Part shown: one piece after another, positions 45,507 to 55,571 of the stretch | Position numbering within the stretch: position 1 is the stretch's first letter | How the letters are laid out: each line of letters opens with the position of its first letter | Assembly (NCBI RefSeq): GCF_000940805.1 | Contig: NZ_CP007142.1 | Location: 968,593-1,032,592, forward strand | Direction of reading: 5' to 3' | Source: Gynuella sunshinyii YC6258 | GTDB taxonomy: Bacteria > Pseudomonadota > Gammaproteobacteria > Pseudomonadales > Natronospirillaceae | Length of the DNA stretch: 64,000 bases | Program-made: the position numbers and the translations under genes | Notes under the pieces: generated by a model | Database searches by the model: none | What the model saw: only the letters and a program-made list of their open reading frames with translations | What the model was told of the DNA's origin: nothing

Positions 45507-46190
45507 TCAGCTTACTCTGCGATATATGGGATCAGTTTCACCTGCTTGTTCGAAACCTCTAAGTCTGAGCAGGCATGAATGACATTTTCCACATGGAGGG
45601 AAAACACCGTTATAACATGTATGTGAATATGAAAGAGCGTCCATACAGCCTGAAAATTCTTTTGCCATCTCAACAGTTTGCTTTTTATTTAGATTGATAA
45701 GAGGAGTGGCTATTTTAATTTTTTTGTCCAGTGCAAACTCAATCGCTTTTTCCATTTGTTCGATGTATTCGCTGCGACAATCCGGGTAGCCGCCGTAGTC
45801 TTCCTGGCTGACGCCGATAACAATGGTGTCACATTCATGTACGTAAGCACGATTGGCTGCCACCGTTAAAAACATCATGTTGCGACCTGGTACAAACGTG
45901 TTTTCAAGACCGCCCGGTAATGTATCTGCGGATTCATATTGTTCGACTGATTTTGTTTTATCCGTCAAAGGACTGAGGCCTTTGAATATTTCACCCATTC
46001 TAATAACTTCCTGCTCGACTCCTGCGATTTCAGATATTTTTTTTGCACAGTCAAGCTCAATAGAATGTCTTTGGTTATAGTCAAAGGTAATACACAGAAC
46101 CTCGTCAAAATTTTCTTTTGCCCAATAAAGACAGGTGGTGCTGTCTTGTCCTCCGGAAAGAACAACCAGCGCTTTTGTTTTTTTTGTCAT
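45507..46190 (-). CDS. queC: 7-cyano-7-deazaguanine (preQ0) synthase (QueC/ToyM-like)
   Basis: A 227-residue ATP-dependent enzyme that converts carboxydeazaguanine to preQ0, installing the nitrile. The PP-loop is SGGQDS (12-17). Four zinc cysteines lie at 192, 200, 203 and 206 (CYNGVFPPCGKCHSC). PGRNMMFL and SQEDYGGYPDCR are QueC-typical. It is the first gene of the ten-gene operon, with AAGGA 8 bases before the start and about 770 bp of AT-rich, apparently non-coding DNA upstream. It is equivalent to ToyM. Confidence 0.95.
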   Translation of the reverse strand: MTKKTKALVVLSGGQDSTTCLYWAKENFDEVLCITFDYNQRHSIELDCAKKISEIAGVEQEVIRMGEIFKGLSPLTDKTKSVEQYESADTLPGGLENTFVPGRNMMFLTVAANRAYVHECDTIVIGVSQEDYGGYPDCRSEYIEQMEKAIEFALDKKIKIATPLINLNKKQTVEMAKEFSGCMDALSYSHTCYNGVFPPCGKCHSCLLRLRGFEQAGETDPIYRRVS

Positions 46191-46958
46191 GTTAGATCCT
46201 TAGCTTTTAATTCGGTTTGTGTTTTTAGGTCTTTTTTATAATCGGCTAATTGTTAGCTAAAAACATTCGTACTTTTGTAGTAAATATTCCGGTCACTTGT
46301 GATGGAAAATTATTGTTAAGATTTTTTCCTTCTTTTGAATCATAAAGGTTAGTTTATTTTGCTCATCATTTTTGATGAGAATTCTGATGGTTTTTGGTCG
46401 GTTGTATGGAAATTTTCTATTGTAAATATGTTTTTTGATAAATTTATTGATATGAAAGTAATAATATTTTGGGAACCGGAAATTACTGCGCAATCAAATT
46501 ATTTACATTTTTCTGTTGATTAATTGATATTTGATTTTAATAGGTATGGGAAGTTAGTTTCTCATTGAACTACATATTTTCCGTAAGGGTATTGAAGGTT
46601 TTTTTTATTTTCCTAAAAAGTAATATATGGAATCAGGTTGTCTGATTTCAGAACATTGGTCGGCAAAAGTGTGTCCATATTTTTTTTGTTTTATTTTTAT
46701 TTAATTGGATTTTGACCGCCGGTCATTTGTTGGATGGTTTTATCTGAGATGTAAATTTGATCACAGAAATCTGTTCATGATTATCAGTTTTATGACTGAA
46801 GTCTGAAACAGTGTGAACCATGTTTGTCTTAGTTTTAATGTCGTGTTAATGGTGATGGGTGGTTGGTAGTCAGAATGATTGGTCACCTGGCTATCAATGT
46901 TGGATGAGTTTATGAGTTCAAAGAATTAGAAATTAGTATATTGGTAGATTTTCTTCTT
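46191..46958. other. AT-rich non-coding region upstream of the deazapurine operon
   Basis: About 770 bp with very low GC and frequent runs of A or T. No frame shows coding character; a 66-codon minus-strand frame at 46293-46493 is Lys/Ile/Phe-rich as expected from composition alone. It probably holds the operon promoter. A GCTAA-TTG-TTAGC palindrome at 46245-46257 is 55 bp from the queC start and might be an operator, next to an AT-rich TTATAA on the minus strand. Confidence 0.55.
46245..46257. promoter_or_regulatory. Palindrome upstream of queC
   Basis: GCTAA and TTAGC flank TTG, 55 bp upstream of the operon's first start codon. Short and AT-rich, so only a weak operator candidate. Confidence 0.3.
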
Positions 46959-47101
46959 GGGGGCCTCTGAAAAATAGGAATAGTTTTGATGCAGGTGAGG
47001 AAGCACCACTCGCAACACCGCAGTTTACTGGAGTAAATGAGGATGAGAGACTGGGGCTGACAATGTCCTGCGCGAAAATAGTCCATTTTTCAGAGGTTCC
47101 C
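46959..47101. mobile_element. 143-bp element bounded by inverted repeats (MITE-like or IS remnant)
   Basis: The left end GGGGGCCTCTGAAAAAT (46959-46975) and the complement of the right end, GGGAACCTCTGAAAAAT, match at 15 of 17 positions. CCTCTGAAAAA ends recall IS5-group terminal repeats, from memory. The inside carries no transposase. Flanking direct repeats are not clear (TT at most). It lies between the AT-rich region and hslU, at the edge of the probably acquired block. Confidence 0.5.
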
Positions 47102-47257
47102 TTGAGCTGTAAATATGCAACCTGTAATCGTATAGGCAGTGTTTTATTTTCAGCAGACTCGGGCGTATGTTTTGGAGAGAATATGGTTGGATTCAGAAGA
47201 GCTTGAAAGGAATGCCGTCCATTATAACTGGTCGGCATTCATTGAGGTTGGAGGTGT

Positions 47258-48586
47258 TTACAGAATAAAACGGCTTAAATCTTCGTCTTTAGTCAATTCG
47301 CCAAGGACGTTGTTTACATATGCCTCGTCAATACTGACTGATTCACCTGACATGTCTGTGGCTTTGAAGCTGACTTCCTCTAATAGTCTTTCCATGAGTG
47401 TGTGCAGACGTCGGGCACCGATGTTTTCTGTGTTTTCATTCACCTTGTAGGCCATTTGAGCAATCTGGCTAATACCATCCGCAGAAAAATCGAGGGTGAC
47501 ACCTTCGGCACGCAACAACGCTTTGTATTGCTCGGTCAGCGAGTATTCGGTTTCTGTCAGGATGCGTTTGAAGTCTTCAGGTGTCAGTGCTTCCAGTTCA
47601 ACCCGAATGGGCAGGCGACCCTGGAGCTCAGGAATCAGATCTGAAGGCTTACTGAGGTGAAATGCACCTGAGCAGATAAACAGGATATGATCGGTTTTGA
47701 TCATGCCGTATTTGGTGTTGACGGTAGAACCTTCGATTAATGGTAAAAGGTCACGCTGAACGCCTTCGCGACTGACATCGCCACCATTACGACCTTCACT
47801 CCTGGCAACTTTATCGATTTCATCAATAAAGACGATGCCGTTTTGTTCAACCGCTTTCAGAGCAGTTTGTTTCAACTCTTCTTCGTTGATGAGCTTGGCT
47901 GCTTCTTCTTCTTTCAGAATTTTCAACGCATCTTTGATTTTCATTTTGCGTTTCTTTTTCTTTTGCGGTGCCATGTTGGAAAACATACTTTGCAGTTGTG
48001 AAGTCATTTCCTCCATGCCAGGAGGTGCCATGATCTCTACGCCGAGTTTCATCTCCGCTACTTCAATGTCTACTTCTTTGTCATCCAGCTCACTTTCGCG
48101 CAGTTTTTTACGGAAGATCTGCCGGGTTGAGGAATCCTGTTTTTCCTCTCCAAGCCCTTCGTCCACCCGGGCTGGTGGTAAGAGTGCATCCAGTATGCGT
48201 TCTTCGGCAAGATCCTGAGCCCGATGTGAGACCTTTTCCATCTCTTGCTCGCGGAACATTTTGATGCCGGTTTCCACCAGATCACGCACAATGGATTCTA
48301 CGTCCTTGCCAACATAACCCACTTCGGTGAATTTGGTCGCTTCCACCTTAACGAATGGGGCGTTAGCCAATCGCGCCAAACGCCTGGCGATCTCTGTTTT
48401 ACCAACGCCAGTCGGGCCGATCATGAGAATATTTTTTGGAGTGACTTCCTCGCGCATGTCTTCGTCGAGTTGCATGCGGCGCCAGCGGTTACGTAGAGCA
48501 ATGGCAACAGAACGTTTGGCTTTGTCCTGGCCAATAATATGGCGGTCGAGTTCAGATACGATTTCACGTGGAGTCATCTGTGACAT
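47258..48586 (-). CDS. hslU: ATP-dependent protease ATPase subunit HslU
   Basis: From ATG 48586 ([20 protein letters not shown], as in E. coli) the product has 442 residues. Walker [13 protein letters not shown], Walker B VFIDEIDK and sensor region [18 protein letters not shown] are present; the I domain between them is charged. HslU unfolds substrates for the HslV peptidase. The open frame extends 15 codons further upstream without homology. hslV stops 32 bp upstream, same operon. Confidence 0.97.
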   Translation of the reverse strand: MSQMTPREIVSELDRHIIGQDKAKRSVAIALRNRWRRMQLDEDMREEVTPKNILMIGPTGVGKTEIARRLARLANAPFVKVEATKFTEVGYVGKDVESIVRDLVETGIKMFREQEMEKVSHRAQDLAEERILDALLPPARVDEGLGEEKQDSSTRQIFRKKLRESELDDKEVDIEVAEMKLGVEIMAPPGMEEMTSQLQSMFSNMAPQKKKKRKMKIKDALKILKEEEAAKLINEEELKQTALKAVEQNGIVFIDEIDKVARSEGRNGGDVSREGVQRDLLPLIEGSTVNTKYGMIKTDHILFICSGAFHLSKPSDLIPELQGRLPIRVELEALTPEDFKRILTETEYSLTEQYKALLRAEGVTLDFSADGISQIAQMAYKVNENTENIGARRLHTLMERLLEEVSFKATDMSGESVSIDEAYVNNVLGELTKDEDLSRFIL

Positions 48587-48617
48587 GGGGTTTCTCTTAA
48601 GCTTGAATTCAGTGGGG

Positions 48618-49136
48618 TTAAAGCTCTTCAATCACTTGGTTGTGATTGGTGAACACGCAAATGTCGGCAGCTATATCAAGGGCCTTCTGGGTGATTTCAC
48701 GAGCATTCATTTCGGTGTTTTCATACAGAGCACGGGCAGCGGCAAGTGCATAGTTGCCACCAGAACCAATGGCGATGATGCCATGTTCCGGTTCTACCAC
48801 ATCGCCGTTGCCGGAGATAATCAGTGATGCTTCTTTATTGGCGACAACCAGCATGGCCTCAAGACGGCGTAATGCGCGGTCACTGCGCCACTCTTTGGCC
48901 AGTTCCACGGCAGCTCGCGTCAGTTGGCCGGAATGTTTGTTCAGATAACCTTCAAATTTCTCGAATAATGTAAAAGCATCGGCGGTTGAACCTGCAAAAC
49001 CCGCTATGACTTCATTGTTGTATAAGCGGCGGACTTTACGCGCGTTGCCTTTCATGACGGTGTTGCCAAGAGAAACCTGTCCGTCCCCTCCAAGTACGAC
49101 ATCGTTATCACGACGAACTGAAACTATAGTGGTCAT
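48618..49136 (-). CDS. hslV: ATP-dependent protease peptidase subunit HslV
   Basis: The 172-residue product from ATG 49136 starts MTTIVSVRR; removal of Met exposes the catalytic Thr. The proteasome-like fold elements [14 protein letters not shown] and [14 protein letters not shown] are present. It forms the proteolytic core with HslU. An upstream in-frame start would bury the N-terminal Thr and is rejected. It follows the SPOR gene by 63 bp. Confidence 0.97.
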   Translation of the reverse strand: MTTIVSVRRDNDVVLGGDGQVSLGNTVMKGNARKVRRLYNNEVIAGFAGSTADAFTLFEKFEGYLNKHSGQLTRAAVELAKEWRSDRALRRLEAMLVVANKEASLIISGNGDVVEPEHGIIAIGSGGNYALAAARALYENTEMNAREITQKALDIAADICVFTNHNQVIEEL

Positions 49137-49199
49137 TCTTTTTCCCGATTGTTTGGATTTTTCCCTAAGTGGGGACAAAAACCCGGAAAAAAAGCTCTG

Positions 49200-49811
49200 C
49201 TATTGTTTTGGGGTGACTCTGCGCTCCAGTGGTGAGAGTCTGGCTTCAGTTAAAATATCCTTGGCTTTATTCATTTTTGATCGATCCTGAATCGGGCCGA
49301 CCATGACCCGATAGAAGGTGCCTTTGTCTGCAACGTCAATTTCTTCGATGTAGGTATCGGTCAGTCCTCGGAGTACCAGATCGGCCCGGAGCTCGTTGGC
49401 GTCAGCGACACTGCGAAATGAGGCGGCTTGCAGTATCCAGGCCTGATTTTTGGGAGGTGTGCCGGTCTGCTGGTGTTTGCTTGGTTCGGGTGGCGTGACT
49501 TTGACTTTTTCCGGCTCCGAAAGAATTCTGTAAAACTCCAATGCTTTGTTGGCCTGTTCCAGCAGTTCTTCTTCGCTGGGGCCTTTTACATTATTTTCAG
49601 CGTCCGGTTTTTTCTGTAAGACCTGTTTGATGGATGGCGTATTGCTGGAATCGATCTGATCTGATCCCTGGACCTGAGTTAAGCCGAACAGAAACGCAGT
49701 AAATGCGCCTGCCAGTACCAGGGTCAGTAACCATACCCAACCGGGTATGCGGCTTTGCATGACGGGTTCCTCTTTCTTGCGTTTGGAGCGGGTGGCTGAA
49801 TCCCTGGTCAA
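49200..49811 (-). CDS. SPOR-domain cell-division protein (FtsN-like)
   Basis: A bitopic protein: basic N-terminal tail (TRDSATRSKRKKEEP), one membrane helix (IPGWVWLLTLVLAGAFTAFLFG), a linker, and a C-terminal SPOR domain of about 75 residues (WILQAASFRSVADANELRADLVLRG) that binds denuded septal peptidoglycan. I place the start at a TTG at 49811, because GGAG lies 8 bases before it and homologues start with this basic tail; an ATG at 49865 gives 221 residues. FtsN-like role inferred from layout and its usual place beside hslVU. argS, often found between this gene and priA, is absent. Confidence 0.82.
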   Translation of the reverse strand: MTRDSATRSKRKKEEPVMQSRIPGWVWLLTLVLAGAFTAFLFGLTQVQGSDQIDSSNTPSIKQVLQKKPDAENNVKGPSEEELLEQANKALEFYRILSEPEKVKVTPPEPSKHQQTGTPPKNQAWILQAASFRSVADANELRADLVLRGLTDTYIEEIDVADKGTFYRVMVGPIQDRSKMNKAKDILTEARLSPLERRVTPKQ

Positions 49812-49936
49812 ATGTTTTTCTCCAGTCTTGAATGTGAGTGGCTGGACGAACGACGTTTTGAGCATTAATCGAGCTTTTAACGTGTTGTCACAGATGCACT
49901 CCGGGGGCGCTTATTATCGTTACTGGATGGCAGGGA

Positions 49937-52291
49937 TCAACTCAAATCATGAGGATCAACATCAATACCCCAGCTTATGCCGGATGCCCAGCGTTGTTGT
50001 TCAATTACTTCGGCAAGACAGTTCAGATAATGTTGCAACTGACGCCGGCTGGGATGCTGCACTGTTAGCCAGAATCGAAACATCCCGGCACGACGGCTTA
50101 GTGGTGCCGGCAAAGGGCCGGTAATGTGTAAAAAGTTTTCCAGATATTGACTGACTTTGGCTAAAAATACCTGTGCATGCTCTTCTTTTCGGCTGTCAGC
50201 CCGGATCATTGCCATCGGTTGAAATGGTGGCAGGCCAGCCAGTTGCCTTTGTGGTAATAAATGCTCTCGAGCGTAATAGCCATAGCCCCCCAGTAACAAG
50301 CTTTCGAACAAAGGATGTTGTGGATGCCAGGTCTGTATCAGTACCTGACCGGGCAGTTCGGCCCGCCCGGCGCGGCCGGCAACCTGCGTCAGCATCTGAG
50401 CCATTTTTTCTGCTGCCCGAAAATCGCTGGCAAAGAGTCCGGCATCCGCGTCCAGCACCGCCACCAGAGTCACTTTAGGCAGATGATGTCCTTTGGCCAG
50501 CATCTGAGTACCGATCAGAATCATGGCGTCACTGCTGTGTATTTGCTCAAGCTTGGTCTCGAAGCTGTTTTTCTGGCTGGTACTGTCGCGATCTATCCGT
50601 ACCACGGGTGTATCCATAAACAGTTGGCTTAGCCGTTCTTCGGTTCGGGCGGTACCGAGTCCGAGAGGTTGTAATTGCCGGCTCTGGCAGGATGGACAGA
50701 TATGAGGAATCGGCTGCTGGTGATTACAGTGATGACATAACAGCCGCGCAGGCTGGCGATGCAGGGTCATGTGGGCATCGCAGTGGTCACAATTGGCAAT
50801 CCAGCCACACTGTTCACACATAAGCGTGGGAGCGTAGCCCCGGCGGTTCAGAAATAGCAGAACCTGGTGGCCGCTTGTCAGATGCTGGCGCATTCTTAGC
50901 AAGAGAGATTCACTGATGCCACCATCGACATTTTCTTTGCGCAAATCAATCAGTTGAATATCCGGCCGCACCGCGTTACCGGCACGGACAGACAGTGAGA
51001 GATGCTGATAGCGCTTTTTATCCAGATTGTTGAGGGTTTCCAGTGATGGAGTGGCACTGCCGAGTATGACAGGAAGATCTTGTAGTTGGGCTCTTTTGAC
51101 GGCCAGATCCCGGGCGTGGTAGCGAAAACCGTCTTGTTGTTTGAATGAGCCGTCGTGTTCTTCATCCACAATGATCAGCCCCAGTTCGGGCATAGAGGTA
51201 AATACGGCTGAGCGGGTGCCAATAACGACTCTGGCTCTGCCGGATTGGGCATCCAGCCAGGTATCCAGCCTTTCTTTGTCGCTGAGCCCACTATGCAGTA
51301 TGGCAACCGGTTGGTTTACACTGCGGCGAACGCGTTCCACGGTCTGAGGGGTCAGGCCGATTTCAGGTACCAGCAGCAGGGCCTGTTGTCCCCGATCCAA
51401 AGCCTGTTGGATGGCTGCAATATATACTTCTGTTTTTCCGGAACCTGTTACTCCTTCCAGTACCAGAGCGGCAAACCTGCCAAGGCTTTGATGAATGGTA
51501 TCAACAGCCTGTTGTTGCTGTTCGTTGAGTACATGACCGGGAACTGTCTTGGCGGTGGTTGCTGTTAGCTCCGGAAACTGTTCGCTAAGTTCTACGAGCT
51601 GCTTGGATGCCAGGCCTTTAAGGATGGTTGGGCTGAAAGAGGATGCTTTCAGTTCGGCCGTGGACAGCGCACCGAGTTCTTGTAACAGCGCCAGTAGTTC
51701 TGCCTGTTTGGGGGATTTTTTCTGTAATTGCGAGGGCGATACGGTTCTGCCTTTATGGGTGCATAGCCAATACTTCTGCATACTTCTGCGCGCGGGTTGA
51801 CCTTTGCGCAAGGCAGTGGGCAGCGCCAGCATCAACGCCTCGCCCAGACTGTGTTGATAATACTGGGCAGCCCACAGGCATAATGAATGAACTGCCGGGT
51901 CGAGCAGGGAGCTTTGGTCCAGCACTTCGCTGACGGGTTTGATTTTATCCAGCGCTTGTTGCGAAGGGGTGGTGGTTATCTGGGTAATCAGTCCGGTTTG
52001 GGTCCGCGAACCAAATGGTACTCTGACTCGACAGCCAACGAGCTGGGCTTTGGACTCATTGCCACTGGGAAGGCAATAGGTAAAGGTCTGGCGCATGGGT
52101 AATGCCAGGGCTACTTCGACAAAGCAGGCCTGTGAGGAGTGTTTTTCAGTTGTATCTGTTATGGACTCTGGTATGATTCGCCCTCCCAAAATCGGGCTGT
52201 AAACTGGTTGGGCAAGGCTATAGAGCCTGAGCCCTGTTGGCAACCCGGTATAAACGAGTGCGGTACTTCGCTGGTTACGAAGTGGCGGCAC
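49937..52291 (-). CDS. priA: Primosomal protein N' (replication restart helicase PriA)
   Basis: A superfamily 2 helicase that reloads the replisome at stalled forks. Walker A GVTGSGKTEVY, DEEH box VDEEHDGSFKQQDGFRYH, and the eight-Cys zinc region CEQCGWIANCDHC...LLCHHCN...CPSCQS are all visible. Homology begins only at about residue 55 (CFVEVALALPMRQTFTYCLP), so the first 50 codons may not be translated. No ATG, GTG or TTG stands nearer than a TTG 35 codons in, so the true start is uncertain. Divergent from rpmE. Confidence 0.95.
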   Translation of the reverse strand: MPPLRNQRSTALVYTGLPTGLRLYSLAQPVYSPILGGRIIPESITDTTEKHSSQACFVEVALALPMRQTFTYCLPSGNESKAQLVGCRVRVPFGSRTQTGLITQITTTPSQQALDKIKPVSEVLDQSSLLDPAVHSLCLWAAQYYQHSLGEALMLALPTALRKGQPARRSMQKYWLCTHKGRTVSPSQLQKKSPKQAELLALLQELGALSTAELKASSFSPTILKGLASKQLVELSEQFPELTATTAKTVPGHVLNEQQQQAVDTIHQSLGRFAALVLEGVTGSGKTEVYIAAIQQALDRGQQALLLVPEIGLTPQTVERVRRSVNQPVAILHSGLSDKERLDTWLDAQSGRARVVIGTRSAVFTSMPELGLIIVDEEHDGSFKQQDGFRYHARDLAVKRAQLQDLPVILGSATPSLETLNNLDKKRYQHLSLSVRAGNAVRPDIQLIDLRKENVDGGISESLLLRMRQHLTSGHQVLLFLNRRGYAPTLMCEQCGWIANCDHCDAHMTLHRQPARLLCHHCNHQQPIPHICPSCQSRQLQPLGLGTARTEERLSQLFMDTPVVRIDRDSTSQKNSFETKLEQIHSSDAMILIGTQMLAKGHHLPKVTLVAVLDADAGLFASDFRAAEKMAQMLTQVAGRAGRAELPGQVLIQTWHPQHPLFESLLLGGYGYYAREHLLPQRQLAGLPPFQPMAMIRADSRKEEHAQVFLAKVSQYLENFLHITGPLPAPLSRRAGMFRFWLTVQHPSRRQLQHYLNCLAEVIEQQRWASGISWGIDVDPHDLS

Positions 52292-52360
52292 ATAAAACAG
52301 CCGGACCTGCTAACCACATATTCACAAGCAGTCGTCCTCACCTGATAAGAGATCAATATC

Positions 52361-52579
52361 ATGAGACAGGGCATCCATCCCGAATATCACAATGTTAAAG
52401 CCGTTTGTTCCTGCGGCAATGAAATGAGCATCAACACTACCAAAAAAACTGAAGTGCTGAACCTGGACGTATGTTCTCAGTGCCATCCCTTCTACACCGG
52501 CAAGCAGAAAGTTCTGGATACCGGTGGTCGTATTGACCGTTTCAAACAGCGTTTTGGCAATCGCAAAGTCAGCAAATAA
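52361..52579 (+). CDS. rpmE: 50S ribosomal protein L31 (zinc form)
   Basis: The 72-residue protein starts [12 protein letters not shown] and carries the zinc cysteines CSCGN and CSQCHPF, marking the C+ form of L31. It binds the ribosome's central bridge. Divergent from priA, with a terminator 15 bp after the stop. Confidence 0.97.
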   Translation: MRQGIHPEYHNVKAVCSCGNEMSINTTKKTEVLNLDVCSQCHPFYTGKQKVLDTGGRIDRFKQRFGNRKVSK

Positions 52580-52593
52580 GAATTCAGATTCAG

Positions 52594-52621
52594 AAAAGGC
52601 GTCAACTATGACGCCTTTTTA
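52594..52621 (+). terminator. Rho-independent terminator of rpmE
   Basis: AAAAGGCGTCA pairs with TGACGCCTTTT over ACTA, with a T run at the end. Confidence 0.92.
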
Positions 52622-52771
52622 CTTTATATGGTCTGCTGAATGCGCCTGATGGGAAATATTTTCGCGACCATAACGTTTATTGACTAACGGAGCATTGAGG
52701 CGGACGCTCTACAGTTTACAATTGATCCTCGTAATTTCTTCTCAACTCACAATTAATTAGAAGGAAATTGA

Positions 52772-53716
<945 letters not shown>

Positions 53717-53734
53717 TAGACAAATTCTAACAGG

Positions 53735-53764
53735 TAAAAAAAGCAGCTTCGGTTGCTTTTTTTA
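53735..53764 (+). terminator. Bidirectional terminator between mdh and tetR-type gene
   Basis: AAAAAAGCAGC pairs with GTTGCTTTTTT (one wobble) over TTCG. A-rich and T-rich flanks let it serve both converging genes. Confidence 0.85.
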
Positions 53765-54376
53765 TGCCTGGTTGTTTAGCCTCTTAGCTAGTGTGCTAAT
53801 GGTTGTGGTGGCAATATGTGATAGTTCTTCCGGCGTTTCTTTTTTGCCTTCAGTCACCCATTTAACGAGGATGGAAGATAAAAGTCCGCTTAACATAACG
53901 GTAATGTACCCCGTTGCTCTGTTGTCTGCGAGAATGGAGTGAGATGATGCCTGGGGGCGGTAAGGTATTCTGGGATCGGTAATTCGGCCCTCAAAAACAA
54001 ACTCCAGAGCCTTTTGGTCTTTGCACAATAACTCTTCCAGTATATCCATTCGGTTGGCCTTGATCAGGCAGGCCAGCAATGAGCTCCTTTGCATCCATGA
54101 TCTGAGGAAAAACAGGGTTAAGTCAGCAAATGGCTGGTTTTGAGCCGCTAGAAATTCATAGGACATGGCTTTGTCTTCATATTCGAGCCGCCATTTCAAA
54201 ATATCTTCCAGATTGTTAAAGTGTCGATAAAAAGAAGCTCTGCCAATTTTGGCAATTTTCGTTACCTCAATAACACTTATGGCATGCAGGGGTTTGTGCT
54301 CCAGAAGTTGTTGTAATGCATCAAACAACTTTAATCTGGTGCGAATGACTCGTTTATCAATAGTTTCTTGATACAT
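53762..54376 (-). CDS. TetR-family regulator of the RND pump
   Basis: The 204-residue protein has an N-terminal TetR helix-turn-helix (HAISVIEVTKIAKIGRASFYRHFNNLEDIL) and a helical ligand domain. It is divergent from an RND efflux pair, with an inverted repeat between, so it most likely represses the pump until its ligand is bound. Confidence 0.92.
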   Translation of the reverse strand: MYQETIDKRVIRTRLKLFDALQQLLEHKPLHAISVIEVTKIAKIGRASFYRHFNNLEDILKWRLEYEDKAMSYEFLAAQNQPFADLTLFFLRSWMQRSSLLACLIKANRMDILEELLCKDQKALEFVFEGRITDPRIPYRPQASSHSILADNRATGYITVMLSGLLSSILVKWVTEGKKETPEELSHIATTTISTLAKRLNNQA

Positions 54377-54405
54377 ATTAAAGATATTCGTCTCGTTAAT
54401 AAAAA

Positions 54406-54427
54406 TGCCACTTGACCAGCTGTGGCA
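54406..54427. promoter_or_regulatory. Candidate TetR-type operator
   Basis: TGCCAC and GTGGCA are exact complements over 10 bases, in the 103-bp gap between the tetR-type and pump genes. Confidence 0.4.
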
Positions 54428-54479
54428 AGGGTTCTAGCCTTCTTTTCATTCCTTCCCACATTATCTTCCTGGAGCAGTT

Positions 54480-55571
54480 ATGCATCAGTTTAAGTTGCTG
54501 TTTTTTGCGGCATTATTGTGTTCCTTTTGTTCTTTCGCCATGGCTGAAGAAGAGGTAACCGCCTCAAATCAGATTCGCAAGGTCAAGTTGTACCGTGTTG
54601 AACAAAATGGCATAGCAGGTATCAGAACTTTTCCGGCGGATATCGTTTCTGAAAACAGTGCCAATTTGTCATTTAAAGTACCTGGTCAAATAAAAGTTCT
54701 GAGCATTAAAAAGGGTGAAATGGTAAAAAAAGGTCAGGTATTGGCAAAGCTTGACGATACAGATTACCGTGTTCAGGTGGATAGTGCCAACGCCAGTTAT
54801 TCGCTGGCAAGTGCTCAGTATGAACGCATACGTGAAAGTGCCCTAAAGGCGGTTACAACAGCATCGCAGCTCGACGAGGCCAGAGCCTCTCTCGAAGAGG
54901 CCAAGGCTGCTTTGGACGACGCAACTAACCAACTGACATATACAGTAATTAAAGCACCTTTTGACGGTATGGTGGCTGATACTTATCAGGATCAGGAGGA
55001 ATACGTTGGCGCGGCAACCCCTGTTCTGACTTTGATTCAGGTAGAGCCCTTGAATGTCTCTTTCGATGCCCCCGCTAGTTTGTTGGCGCGCTTGTCCGAC
55101 CATGTTAAAGCCAAAAGCTATCATCCTGGCGTTATATTCGATCAGCTGCCTGGCCGGACATTTTCTTCAACCTTTAAAGAAATGACAGCTATTCCTGATT
55201 CTGGAACCCGTAGTTACAGTGTTGTTCTGTCACTACCAAAGCCGGCGGAGATCAACGGTATTATTCTTCCAGGAATGACTGCCAAGGTTTTGGTGGATAT
55301 CGGTGAACTGCTTGATAGTGAAAAAGCAGGTGTGCTGGCGCCGGTGGAGTCTGTTTTTTATCGTCCTGGTTCTGAAAACAAATATGTCTGGTTATATGAT
55401 GCAAGCACCCACACTATCTCTTCCAGGGCAGTTCAGGGTGATGAGGTAATAGGTAGCAACATCGTTATTACCGAGGGTCTAAGCAAAGGCGATCAAATTG
55501 TTGCGGCCGGCACTTATCTGCTTTATGAGGGGCAGGTGATTACTCCCTGGACTTCGATGGGAGATAAATAG
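54480..55571 (+). CDS. RND efflux periplasmic adaptor (membrane fusion protein)
   Basis: A 363-residue exported protein, signal peptide cut at about AMA-EEE. Lipoyl-like halves (LSFKVPGQIKVLSIKKGEMVKKGQVLAKLDD and YTVIKAPFDGMVADTYQDQEEYVG) flank a coiled-coil hairpin (residues about 90-150), followed by beta-barrel and proximal domains. It links the inner-membrane pump to an outer-membrane channel, which is not encoded here. Stop codon overlaps the pump gene's GTG by one base. Confidence 0.93.
   Translation: MHQFKLLFFAALLCSFCSFAMAEEEVTASNQIRKVKLYRVEQNGIAGIRTFPADIVSENSANLSFKVPGQIKVLSIKKGEMVKKGQVLAKLDDTDYRVQVDSANASYSLASAQYERIRESALKAVTTASQLDEARASLEEAKAALDDATNQLTYTVIKAPFDGMVADTYQDQEEYVGAATPVLTLIQVEPLNVSFDAPASLLARLSDHVKAKSYHPGVIFDQLPGRTFSSTFKEMTAIPDSGTRSYSVVLSLPKPAEINGIILPGMTAKVLVDIGELLDSEKAGVLAPVESVFYRPGSENKYVWLYDASTHTISSRAVQGDEVIGSNIVITEGLSKGDQIVAAGTYLLYEGQVITPWTSMGDK

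Noticed and set aside
37232-46190. DNA-modification (Dpd) or phage 2-aminoadenine (Z-genome) system
   Set aside because: No tRNA-guanine transglycosylase/DpdA-type gene is present, the PurA homologue keeps Asp13 unlike PurZ, and no dATP-specific hydrolase or phage genes are nearby. The phosphoribosyltransferase and GMP-reductase-like genes fit free nucleoside synthesis.
37232-46190. Ordinary queuosine/preQ1 operon
   Set aside because: queF is absent, while PurA-, PurB-, phosphoribosyltransferase- and phosphatase-like genes are present, which queuosine synthesis does not need.
46293-46493. 66-codon minus-strand frame in the AT-rich leader
   Set aside because: Its Lys/Ile/Phe/Tyr composition is what random AT-rich DNA gives; no motif seen.
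46933-47238. 101-codon minus-strand frame across the inverted-repeat element
   Set aside because: It runs through both repeats and intergenic DNA without any domain; probably chance or IS-end sequence.
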